Source of the DNA: Conus ventricosus
Lineage: Eukaryota > Mollusca > Gastropoda > Neogastropoda > Conidae
DNA: 64,000 bases
Assembly: GCA_018398815.1 (NCBI GenBank)
Contig: CM031600.1
Location: forward strand, 56,962,924 to 57,026,923
Direction: 5' to 3'
Positions within the stretch are counted from its first letter, which is position 1, and the number at the start of each line of letters is the position of its first letter. Positions 30,376 through 43,451 of this stretch are shown here, one piece after another. The notes under the pieces were generated by a model, which was given only the letters and a program-made list of their open reading frames with translations, was not told the origin of the DNA and did no database searches. Position numbers and translations under genes: made by a program.

Positions 30376-31255
30376 TTGTCTTGCAAGCTAGTGCAAAGGA
30401 TGATGAGTGAAGGCCGGGGGGGGGTGACAGGAAGAAATAAAGAGGAGATGGACAAGAAGTAGGGAAGGAAATGAAAATGAAGGGAAAAAATGGAAACAGC
30501 GCGACAGAATGTAAACAGAGAGGGCATACAGAAAAGATGCACTGAATTAATGAGGATAATAATCCACCAATCTATTTGTTGGCAACGAATGAAAACAAAA
30601 AGGTTGGGAGGCAAGGGGAGAGAGGGGAGGGGGAGGGGGAGGAGCAGTGGGGCTAGAGAGAAGAATATGGGTGGGTGATGGGAATATATCTATGCATCTA
30701 TCTATAATTCTACATTTGTGATTAATTTCTTTTTCATTTCAAATCATTATTTTCAAAAATAAAACACTCTCCATACACTTACAATTTGTGATGCCTACAG
30801 CAAACATCAATAAACACAAACGAAGCATGCGTGTATATATGATTGGAAATATTATGTATCTATCTATAATGCCACATTTTGTGATTACCAGACCTGCCTA
30901 CCTCATGTTATGCTCATCAGTAATAACCACAGAGATTTTCAGTAATTTTGCATTTTCCTTCAGTAATTCCACGGACGCGTAATACACGGCGTTTTTGAAC
31001 AAATAATGTGTACAAAACTCCAACTACATTTTTAACATTTAACAAAAAATATAAACAGTAAAAAAGGAACAAAAACAACAAAGCAGAATTAAAATACCTT
31101 GGGATGATGGCTGATGACAGACTCAGGACAGGGTTTCAGGTCAATTCAAAGGTGATATACTTGACAGTTTGTAACTTACACAGCAGTCACCACAGATGAC
31201 ACCACTGATGAAGAACCTAATGTACAACCCCCCTCCCCCCCCAAAAAAAAAACTA
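29906..31255. other. Stretch without a recognised gene
   Basis: AT-rich sequence with an AC array at 30350-30372 and purine-rich segments at 30410-30670. A related pair, each with AAAACACTCTCCATA followed by ACTTACAATTTGTG or GCTTACAATTTGTG, occurs at about 30762 and 32140, which suggests another dispersed repeat. No coding signal can be supported. Confidence 0.6.
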
Positions 31256-31259
31256 CAAA

Positions 31260-31260
31260 A

Positions 31261-31318
<58 letters not shown>

Positions 31319-31323
31319 TGTGT
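31260..31323. repeat. (GT)n microsatellite
   Basis: A GT run of about 50 bases plus an interrupted extension. It borders the truncated end of the BED-finger remnant on its right. Confidence 0.95.
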
Positions 31324-31339
31324 TGCACTAAGCCTTGTA

Positions 31340-31805
31340 TTGTGCCTGAGAGATTGCTGAGTCTGGAAACATCCTTTTCATTTTCGCCACTATCTTGTCA
31401 GCACAGCTCAGGGACAAGTTGTTTCCGCAGATCAGCTCACACAACAGTCTTTCTGCGTTGGTGATCTTCCGTGTGTGGGTCTGACGGCTGCTCTCGCTGG
31501 ATTTCGTAAACAACGATGTGATCTTCTGACTGGAGGCACTGGCAGCTGTCTCTTTGTGCATTTTCCCCGAGATATGGCGCTTGCAGTCATTTGCTCCCCA
31601 TGTCGATGGAGAAGTCTGAATTGCACACGAGCAGTAAAAATCAGGTCCAGTTTTTGATTGCAAAGAAAGGCAAGAAGTCGTGTATTTACTTGGAAACTTG
31701 CTACTTCGCCTTCTTCCGTGTGAAGTGGTTTTCGAACCCGCGTCGTCATGCAAACGTTTAGAAGATTCACGCCATTTTCACAATGTCGGAAAATAATCGT
31801 CTGAA
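31340..31805 (-). pseudogene. BED-type zinc-finger protein fragment (hAT-related family)
   Basis: The minus-strand frame from about 31800 to 31340 shows KYTTSCLSLQSKTGPDFYCSC, then GANDCKRHISGKMHKETAA (the His part of a BED-like finger), SSQKITSLFTKSS, then NAERLLCELICGNNLSLSCADK and MFPDSAI. This order of a finger, a spacer, an 'AE' helix and MFPDS is typical of invertebrate BED-finger proteins related to hAT transposases. The finger's Cys part needs small frame corrections. No ATG is in frame upstream, and a TGA precedes the frame. The fragment stops at a GT microsatellite, so most of the protein is absent. A longer overlapping frame from 31905 is a shadow. Confidence 0.55.
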
Positions 31806-32296
31806 ACTTTGTCTTGCAATGATGAACAAAAAGGTTTGGAAGGCGCACAGATGAGAGGCGGCGTCGGTTGGCCACGCACCACATTGACAATGCAAGTTCG
31901 AACATATGGGTTCGGTTGAGTCAAGGGAAGTTACTCTTGGTCTTCGAAAGGTCTAGCATGTCGACAATTTTTTCAGTTTGGAATTTGCGTTAGTTTTTCA
32001 ATTATTCTCTATTCCTAAATTTCGCACGAAAATCGTACCTCAAACGGCGGGTTAATTTCCATAATGATTACATCTATACGAGGTAGCCAGTTGGATTACA
32101 TATTATTTACGTTTAAATCATTATTTTTCAAAAAGAAAACACTCTCCATATGCTTACAATTTGTGGTGCCTGCAGCAAACAATCAATAAAGACAAAAACA
32201 AAGCATGCGCACGCACACACATCAACACACAATCACATGTTGTCACAAATCTTGAATAAAAACATTTGTCTTGCTGTCAGTTTGAATATTAGCCAG

Positions 32297-32301
<5 letters not shown>

Positions 32302-32347
<46 letters not shown>

Positions 32348-32372
32348 ACACACACAATACACACACACACAC
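32302..32372. repeat. (AC)n microsatellite
   Basis: An AC run broken by CA and ATA interruptions. The flanks 31906-32300 and 32375-32680 show no gene that I can support. Confidence 0.9.
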
Positions 32373-32681
32373 ATTCATTTTTCAAGTTCTTAGCACCCCC
32401 ATCTCCTGCAATAAGGAAGACAATAAAATCTGTTATCACATTCACTGATATTTCCATTTTCTGTCAACTCCCCCCATCCTTTTACACACAGTTGTACATC
32501 AGACTCAAGGTGAGTAATAAAAAATCATTTCCTTACAAACGGAGTTGGTAATATAAAAGGAGGGGCTATGGTCAGATGACAACAAAATAAATCAAAACAA
32601 AACCAGCTGCTGCTTTCATAGCAGACAAAAATAGTACCTCGAATCTTTTGAATTTTTTAGATTTTTGGTTTACTATAAGAG

Positions 32682-32808
32682 GGGCATAACGTAGCCAAGT
32701 CCCAATCACATTATCCTGAAATAAACATGATGTAATCAAAATAAGGGCATAACACAGCCAAGTCCCAATCACATTAACCTGAAAATAAACATAATGTAAT
32801 TAAAATAC
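32682..32808. repeat. Tandem duplication, unit about 63 bases
   Basis: Two adjacent units share GGGCATAAC, AGCCAAGTCCCAATCACATTA, CCTGAA and AATAAACAT-ATGTAAT. They differ at about six positions. It lies downstream of ALKBH7 and is non-coding. Confidence 0.8.
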
Positions 32809-32889
32809 TTGTACTGTGACTCAGATCGCAGTGTATCTTGTGGGGATAAATAATCTTTTTTCTTTCGTCTCTTGTGAAATTTGCTTTTC

Positions 32890-33030
32890 AGACTTACGGC
32901 AGTTGTATTTCTGGGCAGCGTACTGTCTCCTCTGGTGGATTGCCTCATGATCACCTGATGCTGACTCCTCCCTGTTGACTGTTGGTGCTGAAGGCTGTGA
33001 CAGTGCGAGCCTTGATGCGGCTCTGTATGG
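32890..33030 (+). repeat. Partial copy of the long SINE-associated body
   Basis: GTCTCCTCTGGTGGATTGCC, TGACTCCTCCCTG and GCTGTGACAG follow the 5880-5970 and 23885-23975 sequences. It is more diverged than the two long copies and lies just 3' of ALKBH7. Confidence 0.55.
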
Positions 33031-33197
33031 GAAAGCCAGAATGATCAGCATTGGAGGAATGCCATTAAAAGGACACAGTACATAACAGAGACAAAAAAAT
33101 CCAACTACATAGCTACCTCAACTTTTCAATGCAAGTGATTTCGATACATTCAGCTTTGGGGTGCCACTCTAGACCATAGTTGAAGCTGACGGATGGC

Positions 33198-33348
33198 TCA
33201 GTCTTGTTTCTCTGGTTCATTTCGGCAGATGACAGAGATTCTCCGGTCTCTTGGTACCACCTGATCTTTGAACACCGATGTATCTGGTGCCAGTATTTCA
33301 TGGGTGTACTCATAACGGGCTCTGTGTCTGCACGTGTACATAAACACA

Positions 33349-33386
<38 letters not shown>

Positions 33387-33417
33387 TCATGCACATGCAA
33401 GAAGGCACACACACACA

Positions 33418-33449
<32 letters not shown>

Positions 33450-33790
33450 TGCAAACACACACACACAAAACTTTCAATTATGTTGGGTTTAATAACATGG
33501 AAAGGAAAAAACAGAAACAATACATTGCAGTTAAGGTTGTGTGTGTATAAGTGTGCAACAGACAGGTACCTCCTCAAACTTAACAAATCATAACAATGAC
33601 ACATAGCGTATATTCACATTTGTATATGTAAACACGCACACACAAGCATATATCATAATATCTCACAGACATGTAGTCAAGCATGTGGGCGCACACATAC
33701 ACGCAAGAGAACTATCATAATATTCAACAAAAAAACAAAACACACACATACTCACACATGTGTAAATGCACTCTTGAATACAAACCAGCA

Positions 33791-33848
<58 letters not shown>

Positions 33849-36800
33849 GCGCACACATGCATGTTTTAATACCCACACACACAAAAACTCTTGCCTGCCT
33901 CCCTCTCCCCACACTACCACACCACACCCACCACACCACACAACACACACACCACACACTCACACACACACTCACACAACCACACACACACACACACACA
34001 CACACATCACACAACACACACACCACACACACACCACACACACACACAACACACACAACACACAACACACACAACGCAAACACACACTCACATACACACA
34101 GAGTGAAGAATGTACCTACCTCATGATATATAACGATCTTTGATTTAGGAGAACATCACCATAGCGATGAGGGTCACTCTCCAGCGCTAGCCTCATGACA
34201 GAGGGGACAACAAGCTCAGGCCAGCAATTGTGTTGCCACAGAACTGGAACAGACCAAACAATACAAATATATATATATGCTGTATGAACAACATGACATT
34301 TCAATTTCAATACTTTATGGAGGACTGGCGGCTTTTGCTGATTGGACCTGATCTGAAATCAAGATTTAATCAAAGGAAAGAAATCTTGAACGAGGCAAGA
34401 AAGTGTAAATGGTAAATAATGAACAAGTAGACTGACTCTTGCTCCATCAAGAAATAAAAACAAGCCCATAAGTTGGCATAACTCCAATTCCAAACGAAAG
34501 ATGCTTACGACACATCGCCTTGTTTGTTCTGTGTGCACTGTGCTGTCATTTCTGTTGGACGATATCATAAGCAGCTTTCGTTTGGAGTTATGGGCATATA
34601 TGTATTTCATGATGGAAGCAGAGTCGCCTACTTTTTTTTTTTTAATTATTTGATTAAGGACACAAACTTTGTTTTCCTTCATTCTTAAAACTACAAGAAT
34701 GTATCAAATCAATATCTCACAAGAAGAATTAAGCTGCTGCTGAACACTTGCCCTAAACCAAAAGATTCTCTGGACCAAACTGCCTTGGGACATAACATTT
34801 AATCGATTAATGTCACAATTAAGTGATAAATTACTATCATAACTAACTGAAGCAATCTAAAGTGAAACCTTGACATTAGGAGCCTCAGTCTTGTACACAT
34901 TTTGAATCTGAAGGCAAGATTAAGTCTGCCTCCCTTCTTGCAGAGGAAAGTGATTCGGGTCAAAACCCATAGATCTAAAATTATGACAAAAACGAACTAG
35001 TGAAAAATTACAGAACTTTAAAACAACTTTGGGTTAAAAAAAAAGAAGAAGAAAAAGAGAATGACTCCGTATGAGATGTTAATCAGAGGACAAAAAAATG
35101 GTGTGTTTTATTTCCTTTGAAAAATGCATTTAAAAAAAAACAACTTAGAACACCTTTACTGAAACTCTAGACATTGTAATAAATGACACAAGAGAATTCT
35201 TTCCTTATCCTCACTCAGTTTATTGATGTAAACATTTTGCATTTTACCCTGACAGCATCCACATGCGGTTTGATATAGCCCTCTTTCGAAATATCCAGAA
35301 CATGAACATAGGCAATCTGGGTCACCGCCGGTGGGAAGGCCAGCTCTCGCACACGCTGCAATATCTTCTGGTTCTCTTCGTTCCATCTCAGCTTCTCTGT
35401 CTCCCTGTACCCGTGAATGGCCTGAAAAAGAAATCAGTCAATCATCATAATGACTATAATAATAATTGCCATGATAAATAGTGTTAGTATGGGTGGGTGG
35501 ATGGAAGTTAGGAAGTTAAATAAAGATCAACGACAGGAGAAAAACAATAGCAAACAGAAGAAACACTTCTATGGCACCTTGTTTGGACTTTTTTTTTCTC
35601 GCTGTCTTATAAATAAATAACCTTTTAGACAACTAATTTGAAAGTACTTCCTAAAGCTATATGATCAAGTTTAACTTTACAATAACAAGTAAGAAAAAAA
35701 ACAACACATATTAAATGTACAGTCAAAATAAGAATTCATACTGTTCGTCTTGTAAACATCCCATTTTATTCGCGTGATCACAACATTGTTCCACTGCACA
35801 TCATCTTCTTGTCCCATCAAAGAAAATGTCAAACTCAAAGTGGCTGAGGATGTGCACGGAATGAAAGCACATATTTCTAGGTTTGAAAAAGTGAAATTGA
35901 AAGGCTATGAAACATGTGAATCAAAAAGCAAGCAAATATTGTCATTCTCATCATTTCTTTCCGGGTGCTGGACTTTGAAGACAGATTTTTTTTATGTCAG
36001 ACACATATGAAATGAAGATTCTGAGAAGTATATGGAATTTTGATTGCAAACCACAATGTTTAAAAGGAAAGAAGAGGGGGAGCTCTGCTTAAAAACATCA
36101 TACTTGCTAAACTACTAGTTTAGGAATAATGTGATAAATATTCTTCCACACATTGGGTTTCATAGATGGACAGTTCTGTTTGCAAAATATTTTTTTTCAA
36201 TAGTTTCATGCACTTAAAATGTTAAGAAGGGCTAACCCACCCCCCACCCCCCACACACACACCTTATTTTGAAGGTTTGAAACAAGCTTCAGTCTCATGT
36301 CATACTTCTTTTGAGCTGTAAAGAAATCAAGTCTAGAATAGGAAATTTATTTAAGTCAGAAGTACGAGTTCTGCTTTGGAGACAGACATACTAGGATATC
36401 CAGCTACAACTTTTTTTTCATTGCTGTAGACATCACTTCATATAGTACAAATGTATTCATGGCAGTCATCATTTTCTAAACCATTTACTATTTTTTCAGA
36501 TGCTTTTTTTTCTTTCTTTTCAACATTTATTTCTGGAACTGTGAATTTTCTGATAAAATATAAACATAATTCAAATCAAAGGTAGTGGCGTTCATTTGCA
36601 ACCCTATTGACTGGAAACACAAAATGCATTTTACAGAGTCAAAACTCAATCCAATGCATTCATATTATGTTGTCTGTGTTGTGGTCATATAAAAATCCTT
36701 GTTACAAAAAAACTCACAATGGTAGCATAAAAGTGAGGAAGCTACCAAGTTTCAAAAACTGACTTATGCTGAATAGTTAATACTGTCAAACCTGGTAACC

Positions 36801-37805
36801 AGTTCACCAATGACACAGACTTTCTGGCTGGCAATTCAGAGGATTTCACCAACCTCCTTAACCACCTGGATGGATCTACCAGATACAACATTAAAAAAAA
36901 AAGAAGAAAAGTTGATGATGAGCAGCATGAAGGTTCTTGAGACAAAGATCAAAATTGGTGGACAAGAACTTGAGACTGTAAACACTAAAATATTTTTTAA
37001 AGTTTAAAAAATTCATCTCTTGCTGCCGTCAAGAACTGAAATCCTTGTTAGATCATGACCTGCACAAACAGCAGCATCACTGACAAAACTAAAATCTGTC
37101 TGTAGAAACAAAATGTCACTCTCAGTCTCAGATCGATCTATCCAAGCTAAAGCTTTCCCATGTAACTGGGCTGGTCATCTTTCTGTATGCATGTAAATCA
37201 TGGATTCTGACAGAAGAACTACACATAGTTGAAATGGGATAAATAACAAATTGTGCAGAACTATCGGCTGTGTGTATGTCATTCACTATGAAGGCTTGTT
37301 GATCACAGTAAGTTAAACTGAAAAGAAGAATGAGGGATAGAGTATGTATGTATGTGTATACAAGATCAAAAGAGTATGTATGTATGTGTATACAAGATCA
37401 AGTGGACTCAGCTAGATCATCCAACTATCTTCTAAGAAACAGTCCATGAAAAGAGCGGACAGGACAGACAGAGAAAGAGGTGGGCTGAAAATACTGCCAT
37501 GTGGACCTGGATGAGCTTTGCGATAACCTACACTCATTGTCTTACCTGGGCCAACAAGTCTCAGCCATCAGCAGTGGAGACTGTATCATTGTAGTGCTTT
37601 GTAAAATTTTATCATTCTTATTTACTTATTCTGGGCATTATGAAAATGACTAGTATGATCATTTCATTGTTTTCATTACCATTTCCATCCCAGTTAGTAT
37701 TGATTCTCATCATCATTGTTGCTGTTGTTGTTACTGATCAATAAAAACACTGTCATCTCCTGAACATTCCTCAAATAATTTAACACACGCACAGACACAC
37801 ACACA

Positions 37806-37846
<41 letters not shown>

Positions 37847-38621
37847 GTGTGTGTGCACATACACAGGCATACACACACAAAGATGCGCATACACATGAAT
37901 GCACATGCACACGCACATGTGTGTATGTCCATATACACAGGCAGACATACATGTATACACACATATATACAGTACATGTAGACTCATGTAGGAACCTGAG
38001 TGCATGCAGGAGCATACTCACACAAGCTGATAGATCACACACACAAATATACATGCACACACATGCATGCACACCTGCCCACACACACACACACACACAC
38101 AGAGTGACATATACATGCACAGTGCATGTATACACTGGCACGCACACAGGTCTATGCCAACCAACCTGTGCTCACACACACTCGCACAAGAGAGAGAGAG
38201 GTAATGTTGCTTATAAATATAACCCAGCCGACCGCAGAGGGCCACATCAGGGCTGTCAACACGTTAAAATGAACTCACAAGTCGCACTCACACAAACACC
38301 AATACATACATGTATACAATGATAATAATGGTGCAGACAATGTTACTTATGTTGTTAGGTAGGTACCCAAGGTCTGACCAGCATGCTGGGCTATTTCGCA
38401 GGTTAGACATCTGGTAAGTTGTATCCATGAGACCCTGTTTCTAAATCCTCTTATCTTACGTCATTCATTAAATAATCCATCAGCTGTAAATCATACGCGG
38501 TGTGGTCTCCAAACTTAGCGGACGTGGTGTAGCATTTATAGACTAACATGCATGCAGTGACACCTCCTTGATGAAACCCAACTGTATTGCCTCACACGGC
38601 CATGATCAATCCTGGGGCCAG

Positions 38622-38670
<49 letters not shown>

Positions 38671-39034
38671 TCACACACACCCTCACATGGCCATGGTCAA
38701 TCCTGGGGCCACACACACACACACACACACATGAACTCACATTATCCCAGTGATCAAACTCATATCGCAGTCTCTTCATGTATGGCTCCACTTCCCCCAA
38801 CAAGCTCTGTTCTTCGGCTTCAGTCAGAAAATCACGAAACACGAGCATGTCTTTGCCAAGGATGGTCTCTGTCTCCACATCAGTGGCCGTGAGATAATTT
38901 TTCCACTGATCAGGAGTCACTAGATTGTCATTTGATACATTCTGTGTGCTACTGGTGGAATTTCGAAGTAATGTGCGTGCAAAGGTTGCTGGAGAATTCA
39001 GTCTTTCTGACAATAAAACCGTCCCGAGTTTCAA
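33198..39034 (-). CDS. ALKBH7: ALKBH7, mitochondrial AlkB-type dioxygenase
   Basis: There are four coding exons on the minus strand: 39034-38741, 35421-35248, 34243-34120 and 33327-33198, with GT-AG introns. The product is an Fe(II)/2-oxoglutarate dioxygenase of the AlkB family, known in animals as a mitochondrial-matrix protein tied to programmed necrosis and mitochondrial tRNA demethylation. Exon 1 ends RRLRYEFDHWDN-like (KRLRYEFDHWDN). Exon 2 has AIHGYRETEKLRW and GYIKPHVDAV with the HxD iron ligands. Exon 3 has FCGNTIAGLSLL. Exon 4 has YEYTHEIL (second His ligand) and RRISVICR (2-oxoglutarate Arg). Length is about 240 residues against 221 in human. The start is unsettled: no ATG is in frame in exon 1, but ATG at 39089 would serve if one base shift near 39045 is an error. 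Exon 3 lacks one C in the C4 run at 34203-34206. The gene is head to head with CFAP57. Confidence 0.9.
33344..34106. repeat. AC arrays in ALKBH7 intron 3
   Basis: Arrays at 33344-33381, 33405-33470 and 33793-33846, and a long degenerate ACACACC region at 33900-34106, occupy the intron between exons 4 and 3. Thr-His frames here are artefacts. Confidence 0.9.
35422..36780. other. ALKBH7 intron 1, left part, no further gene seen
   Basis: AT-rich intronic sequence with short poly-T and poly-C runs. I see no exon or RNA gene. An open stretch at 35774-36010 has no recognisable features. Confidence 0.5.
36785..37530 (+). pseudogene. Decayed RTE-like LINE fragment
   Basis: In several frames the plus strand keeps the order of the C-terminal half of an RTE-type reverse transcriptase: DFLAGNSEDFTNLLNHLDGS, KIGGQELETV, a later stretch around 37150-37215 reading VTGLVIFLYACKSWILTEE-like with shifts, and a basic RTGQTEKEVG region. 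Stops are frequent, so this is a fossil. It lies in ALKBH7 intron 1 in antisense orientation. A 32-base tandem duplication (GAGTATGTATGTATGTGTAT) at 37337-37400 is a later event. Confidence 0.6.
37793..38130. repeat. AC arrays in ALKBH7 intron 1
   Basis: AC runs at 37795-37842 and 38081-38101 with ACATGCAC-like interruptions between. More AC runs are at 38622-38665 and 38711-38730, close to the exon 1 donor at 38740. The motif CACGGCCATGATCAATCCTG is repeated around these last two arrays. Confidence 0.9.
38203..38290 (+). repeat. Short SINE-like core repeat, copy 2
   Basis: ATGTTGCTTATAAATATAAC, CCAGCCGACCGCAGAGGGCC and ACATCAGGGCTGTCAACACG match the insertion in LINE ORF1 (13179) and the copy at 57743. 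It ends in CTCACAAGTCGCACTCACAC, so adjacent AC arrays may be its tail. Confidence 0.65.
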
Positions 39035-39089
39035 GCAATGTGTTGGGCGAATGTGTCAGAATGCATAGTAACTTGTTCACTGCATGCAT

Positions 39090-39600
39090 CTTCGGAGATT
39101 TCCTCTGAAAGATTGCAACTATGATTCTGGCTCTTGTTTGTAGCTATTTTTCCAAGTAAAAATTATAACACCATGTGAAAGATTGTCGACGAAGTTCCAT
39201 ATGTGTAATTAGTTTAGATTCATTTACTGAAAATGCTACCTTTTTTACACCCATCGAAAACAGTCATTCTTTTAAAAAGAAAACTGCACGGACAAATTCT
39301 TTACAAAAAGTTTTTTCTTTCTTTCTATTTTTTTTTTCGTTTATGTATGACCCTTTGTCCACAACTTTAACCCGCAATTCTACTTAGCAGAATTACTCAA
39401 AGAGCTTATGCACAAGGTACACAGGGAATCGTCAGTCCGGTTTCTGGAGTATCCATCCAAGAATATAATGCACACAAGGTCGGAAACGTGCCGCGACGAA
39501 CGTGCACTTCTGCTAGTTATTAAGAATGACGTCCCTTGCATGCTTCACCGGAAGTTTTCAAGAGAGAGCACTTCGAGATTGGTCACTCCTAGCAACGCTG
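39090..39600. promoter_or_regulatory. Bidirectional promoter region between ALKBH7 and CFAP57
   Basis: The two genes diverge from this interval of about 0.5 kb. It carries CCGGAAGT (ETS-type site, 39548-39555) and an X-box at 39582-39596. No TATA box is obvious near the CFAP57 side. The overlapping open stretch at 39408-39671 is not convincing as protein. Confidence 0.55.
39582..39596 (+). promoter_or_regulatory. RFX X-box motif
   Basis: GTCACT, spacer CCT, AGCAAC. The right half-site fits RGYAAC exactly. The left differs from GTNRCC at its last base. RFX factors drive motile-cilium genes through such imperfect inverted repeats near the start site. It lies about 65 bases before the proposed 5' UTR donor of CFAP57. 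Confidence 0.55.
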
Positions 39601-39604
39601 TCGT

Positions 39605-39662
39605 TGACGGCGGAAGACAGGGGAGCTGGATACTGAATACAATCGACTTTGTGTTTTTTGAG
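39605..39662 (+). other. CFAP57: Probable 5' untranslated exon of CFAP57
   Basis: A donor GAG|GTAATC lies at 39662/39663. A matching acceptor TTTTTACAG is at 41294, directly before the exon with the start codon. The exon's 5' limit is not visible and is placed just after the X-box by inference. Confidence 0.4.
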
Positions 39663-39917
39663 GTAATCTAGATGACTCTTAATTGCTTATTCCCTTCTGA
39701 CTTATTCACTAAACAAAATCTGTTTCGTGTTTAATTATAACTGAGATAAGAATATTTTGATTGATATGTGTTAAACATTACAGGAAAGACGGGATGCATG
39801 TGAAAACTAAAATAAGTCCATCATTCAGTCATTGAGGGTCGGCTATGAATGTAGACGCTAGTGCCATTACCATGTTGCTCATATCCTCTCACAAATACTC
39901 ACTTACAAACAGACTTG

Positions 39918-40246
<329 letters not shown>

Positions 40247-40888
40247 CTTTCATCCTATAAAACCAGTTTAAACATGAGCTCAATTTAGATTGCTAAATGT
40301 TGGCAGGTTGAATTAAATCAGGCTGGTTATGTTGAAAATTAAAGAGGTTGATGGTTATAGCAGATCAAGGTAATATGTACACAGTTTGACTCCTCTCATC
40401 TGGCTATGTAAAATCCTGAGGGTTCTGGATCATGAAGGCTGAAAATGTTTCCATTTATCTTGGTCAAAAGACATAGATGATGGGTATAAGGGCCTGAATA
40501 CCAGGCACCATGTGTGTGGACTTGAAACTTGTAGAAGTACTAAACCCCCAAATAGCAAGCTTGTTCGCGTTAGTCATAACAACATCAGAAGCAAACTGAC
40601 CTTGATCTTGTAAGAAAAAGAAAAGGGAATGTCTGCCGACCAGACATTTATAGATTTTCACATCACAGAATGATACAATAGCTAGATATTTTAACTTATA
40701 TGGAGCAGAATATGTATGATGTGCTTGTGATTTTTTTCCTCTGTTAAATTCAGACTCAACTCTCTATTGTAAAAGATGTGTCAGCATTCTAGGTTTGTGT
40801 ATTCAAAATTTTGTTATGCTCTCTTTCCAGCAAAGACAAAATGCAACCAGAATATATCAGTGTTAGCATTTCTATTAAGCTGCAGCAT

Positions 40889-40960
<72 letters not shown>

Positions 40961-41294
40961 TCCCTCTTTCTCTCAATCTCAGACAAATGCGCTTGTCTTA
41001 TTGTGGCACAATATGCACAAATACAGACTGTTTATTTGCAATGTGATTAGCACAGTAATATTATCACACATATTGTGCTTTTTGGCAGACAGCTCAAAAC
41101 ATGCATTTAAGTGAAAAGACTCATAGATTTGAACTAATTATCCATCTTGTAAATCCTCCATCAGCAACCAGTACAAAGATGATAACTGTGAGTCCCTTTG
41201 TATGAATGCCAGTTAGTTAATTAAGGAAAAAATATTGCCGTAATGAAAGAACCACCAACTGCATATCATAACACTTTTTTCTGTATTTTTACAG

Positions 41295-43380
41295 GCAAGT
41301 AAACAAGAGCCTCCAAGATGTCCATTGCCATTGCCCAGGCCAGGCACATCTTTGGCCTGAAGCCTGGCGTCTCAGGAAATATCTGCTACCATGACGAGCA
41401 GACCATCGTTTACCCAGCTGGTGCCAACTGCATTCTCTACAACATTGACCAGAAGGCCCAGAAGTTCATCCCAGGCTCGGAGAAGAGTGATGGAATGACA
41501 GCCGTCACAGTCAGCCCCAATCGCCGCTATGTGGCCATCGCTGAGAAAGGGGAGAAACCCACCATCACCATTTATGACTTGCACTCCTTGAGGAAGAAAA
41601 AGGTGAAATGGGTGTGCTGTCTCAACTGAACCACGTTTCTGATGATCATCCGCAGCTGTGTTGCTAAATTGTATGGATTGCAATGCCTTTGCTTCATATA
41701 AAGATATTATGATAGATAATCAGACAGAGTGTACTTAAGAACAGATCACAGACAAGAGGTGAACTTGTCAATGATTATGATAAAATAGTTACCATACAGT
41801 ATGTTATTGTGTTACATCTTTTTACTTTTACATAAATAAAATGCAAATGATGTTTATTGAAAACAGTCTCCCACTTCTTGCAGATTATTGTCTCTTGTAT
41901 CTGGTCTCCATGGGTTGCTGATGATTTTTAAAAAAAACCATTTCAGTTCGCATCTTTTTTCCTGACACATATTCATAATAGAGAATGATCAACTGAATTG
42001 CTGAAAATGTTGTGGGTTTTTTTTTGCATATGATACGATTTAAAAAGAAATACCTTTCACAAAAATACTAAGAGATGCTTAATATCAACTGACAGAAAAC
42101 ACTGATTTTTGTGAGCATTAGTTCATGATGATCATAACAATTCAATAACAGTGTGAACAATGAATAATTGTGCAGGTCTTGAGCTCACCAGACGTGCCAA
42201 CTGGAGAATACGTCAGCCTGGCCTTTTCTCCAGACTCCAAGTATCTGGTGGCTCAAGGAGGCAAACCTGACTGGACTTTGTTGTACTGGACGTGGGAGAA
42301 ATCCAAAGTGATGGCCACCACCAAGACCTCCAATCCACAGAATCCTTCAGGAGAAGTTTATCAGGTACTTGGCATCACATAACTGCTGGCAACATGAAGC
42401 TGAAGGGTTGATTGTCCTTTTCTTTTTCCCTCCATGAAATGAGTCAGAGTTTGTCGCCAGCAGCTGATGTAGGAGATCAAGGTGTCAGGGGTCGATATGG
42501 GTTGATCGATTTAACGATGTTTCCTGCATACGCTACTCTCTGTGTGTTTGCATTATTTTCTCTCTTAAGAAAAGGTACACTTAGAAAAACATTTGGCTAA
42601 CAGTGTGATGCTGAACCTAAATCTGACTTTTTGTTGATTTTTTTCCCAAAGTAAAATAATTTTCCAAACCCCATATCTCAGAAAGAGTACATGTGACTTT
42701 AACATCTGTTTTACCGTGAGAAAGAACACAGTTACAATTGAATTTAGATTCTGCACAACCTCAGCCCCCTGTACTCCACCCCCTCTGCCACCCGCTCAAG
42801 AAAGTCACCTAAATACACCCACTGGTGACAAACATTTATTTTGAAGTGGAAGGTAATGATTATCTGACATTTGTGGATAAAAGGTTGTGCCCAAGAATCA
42901 TTAAGTTGATGTCTGTTTTTGTTTCACGTTTTGTAGAGATTTTACTCAAATGTCTGTAAATACTTATTAATTCACAATGACATAGTAACTTTTTTTTTCT
43001 TAATTCACTTGTGTGTAATTTTGACATTGTAACTTCTGTCAGTGGATGAGAAACACTCCCTTCCTCCCCTAATGGCATGGTCATTCTTTGGTGCTGTCTG
43101 TTTCCTCAGGTGAGCTTCAATCCCCAAGACAACACACAGCTCTGTGTGATTGGCAACACCATCTTCCGTCACTTCCGCTACAGTGAGGGCAACCTCAAGC
43201 CTTCAACTTCCAGAAAATGGAGCCACAGAACTATTTGTGCCATGCCTGGGTATCTGAGGAACGCATTGTCGTCGGCACTGACAATGGGCGGCTGCTTCTT
43301 TTCGAAGCTGGAGAGCTGAAGCATGAAATCAACGTGGGAAAAGATGAAAAGTCAGTTTTTTCATGGGGGGAAGAAGGAGG

Positions 43381-43451
<71 letters not shown>

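Noticed and set aside
31432..31905. A 157-codon minus-strand frame starting at 31905
   Set aside because: It overlaps the BED-finger frame in another phase and has no recognisable motif, so I treat it as a shadow.
39408..39671. Protein-coding exon in the promoter interval
   Set aside because: The 87-codon frame has no recognisable sequence and covers the X-box and 5' UTR donor, so it is more likely regulatory and untranslated DNA.
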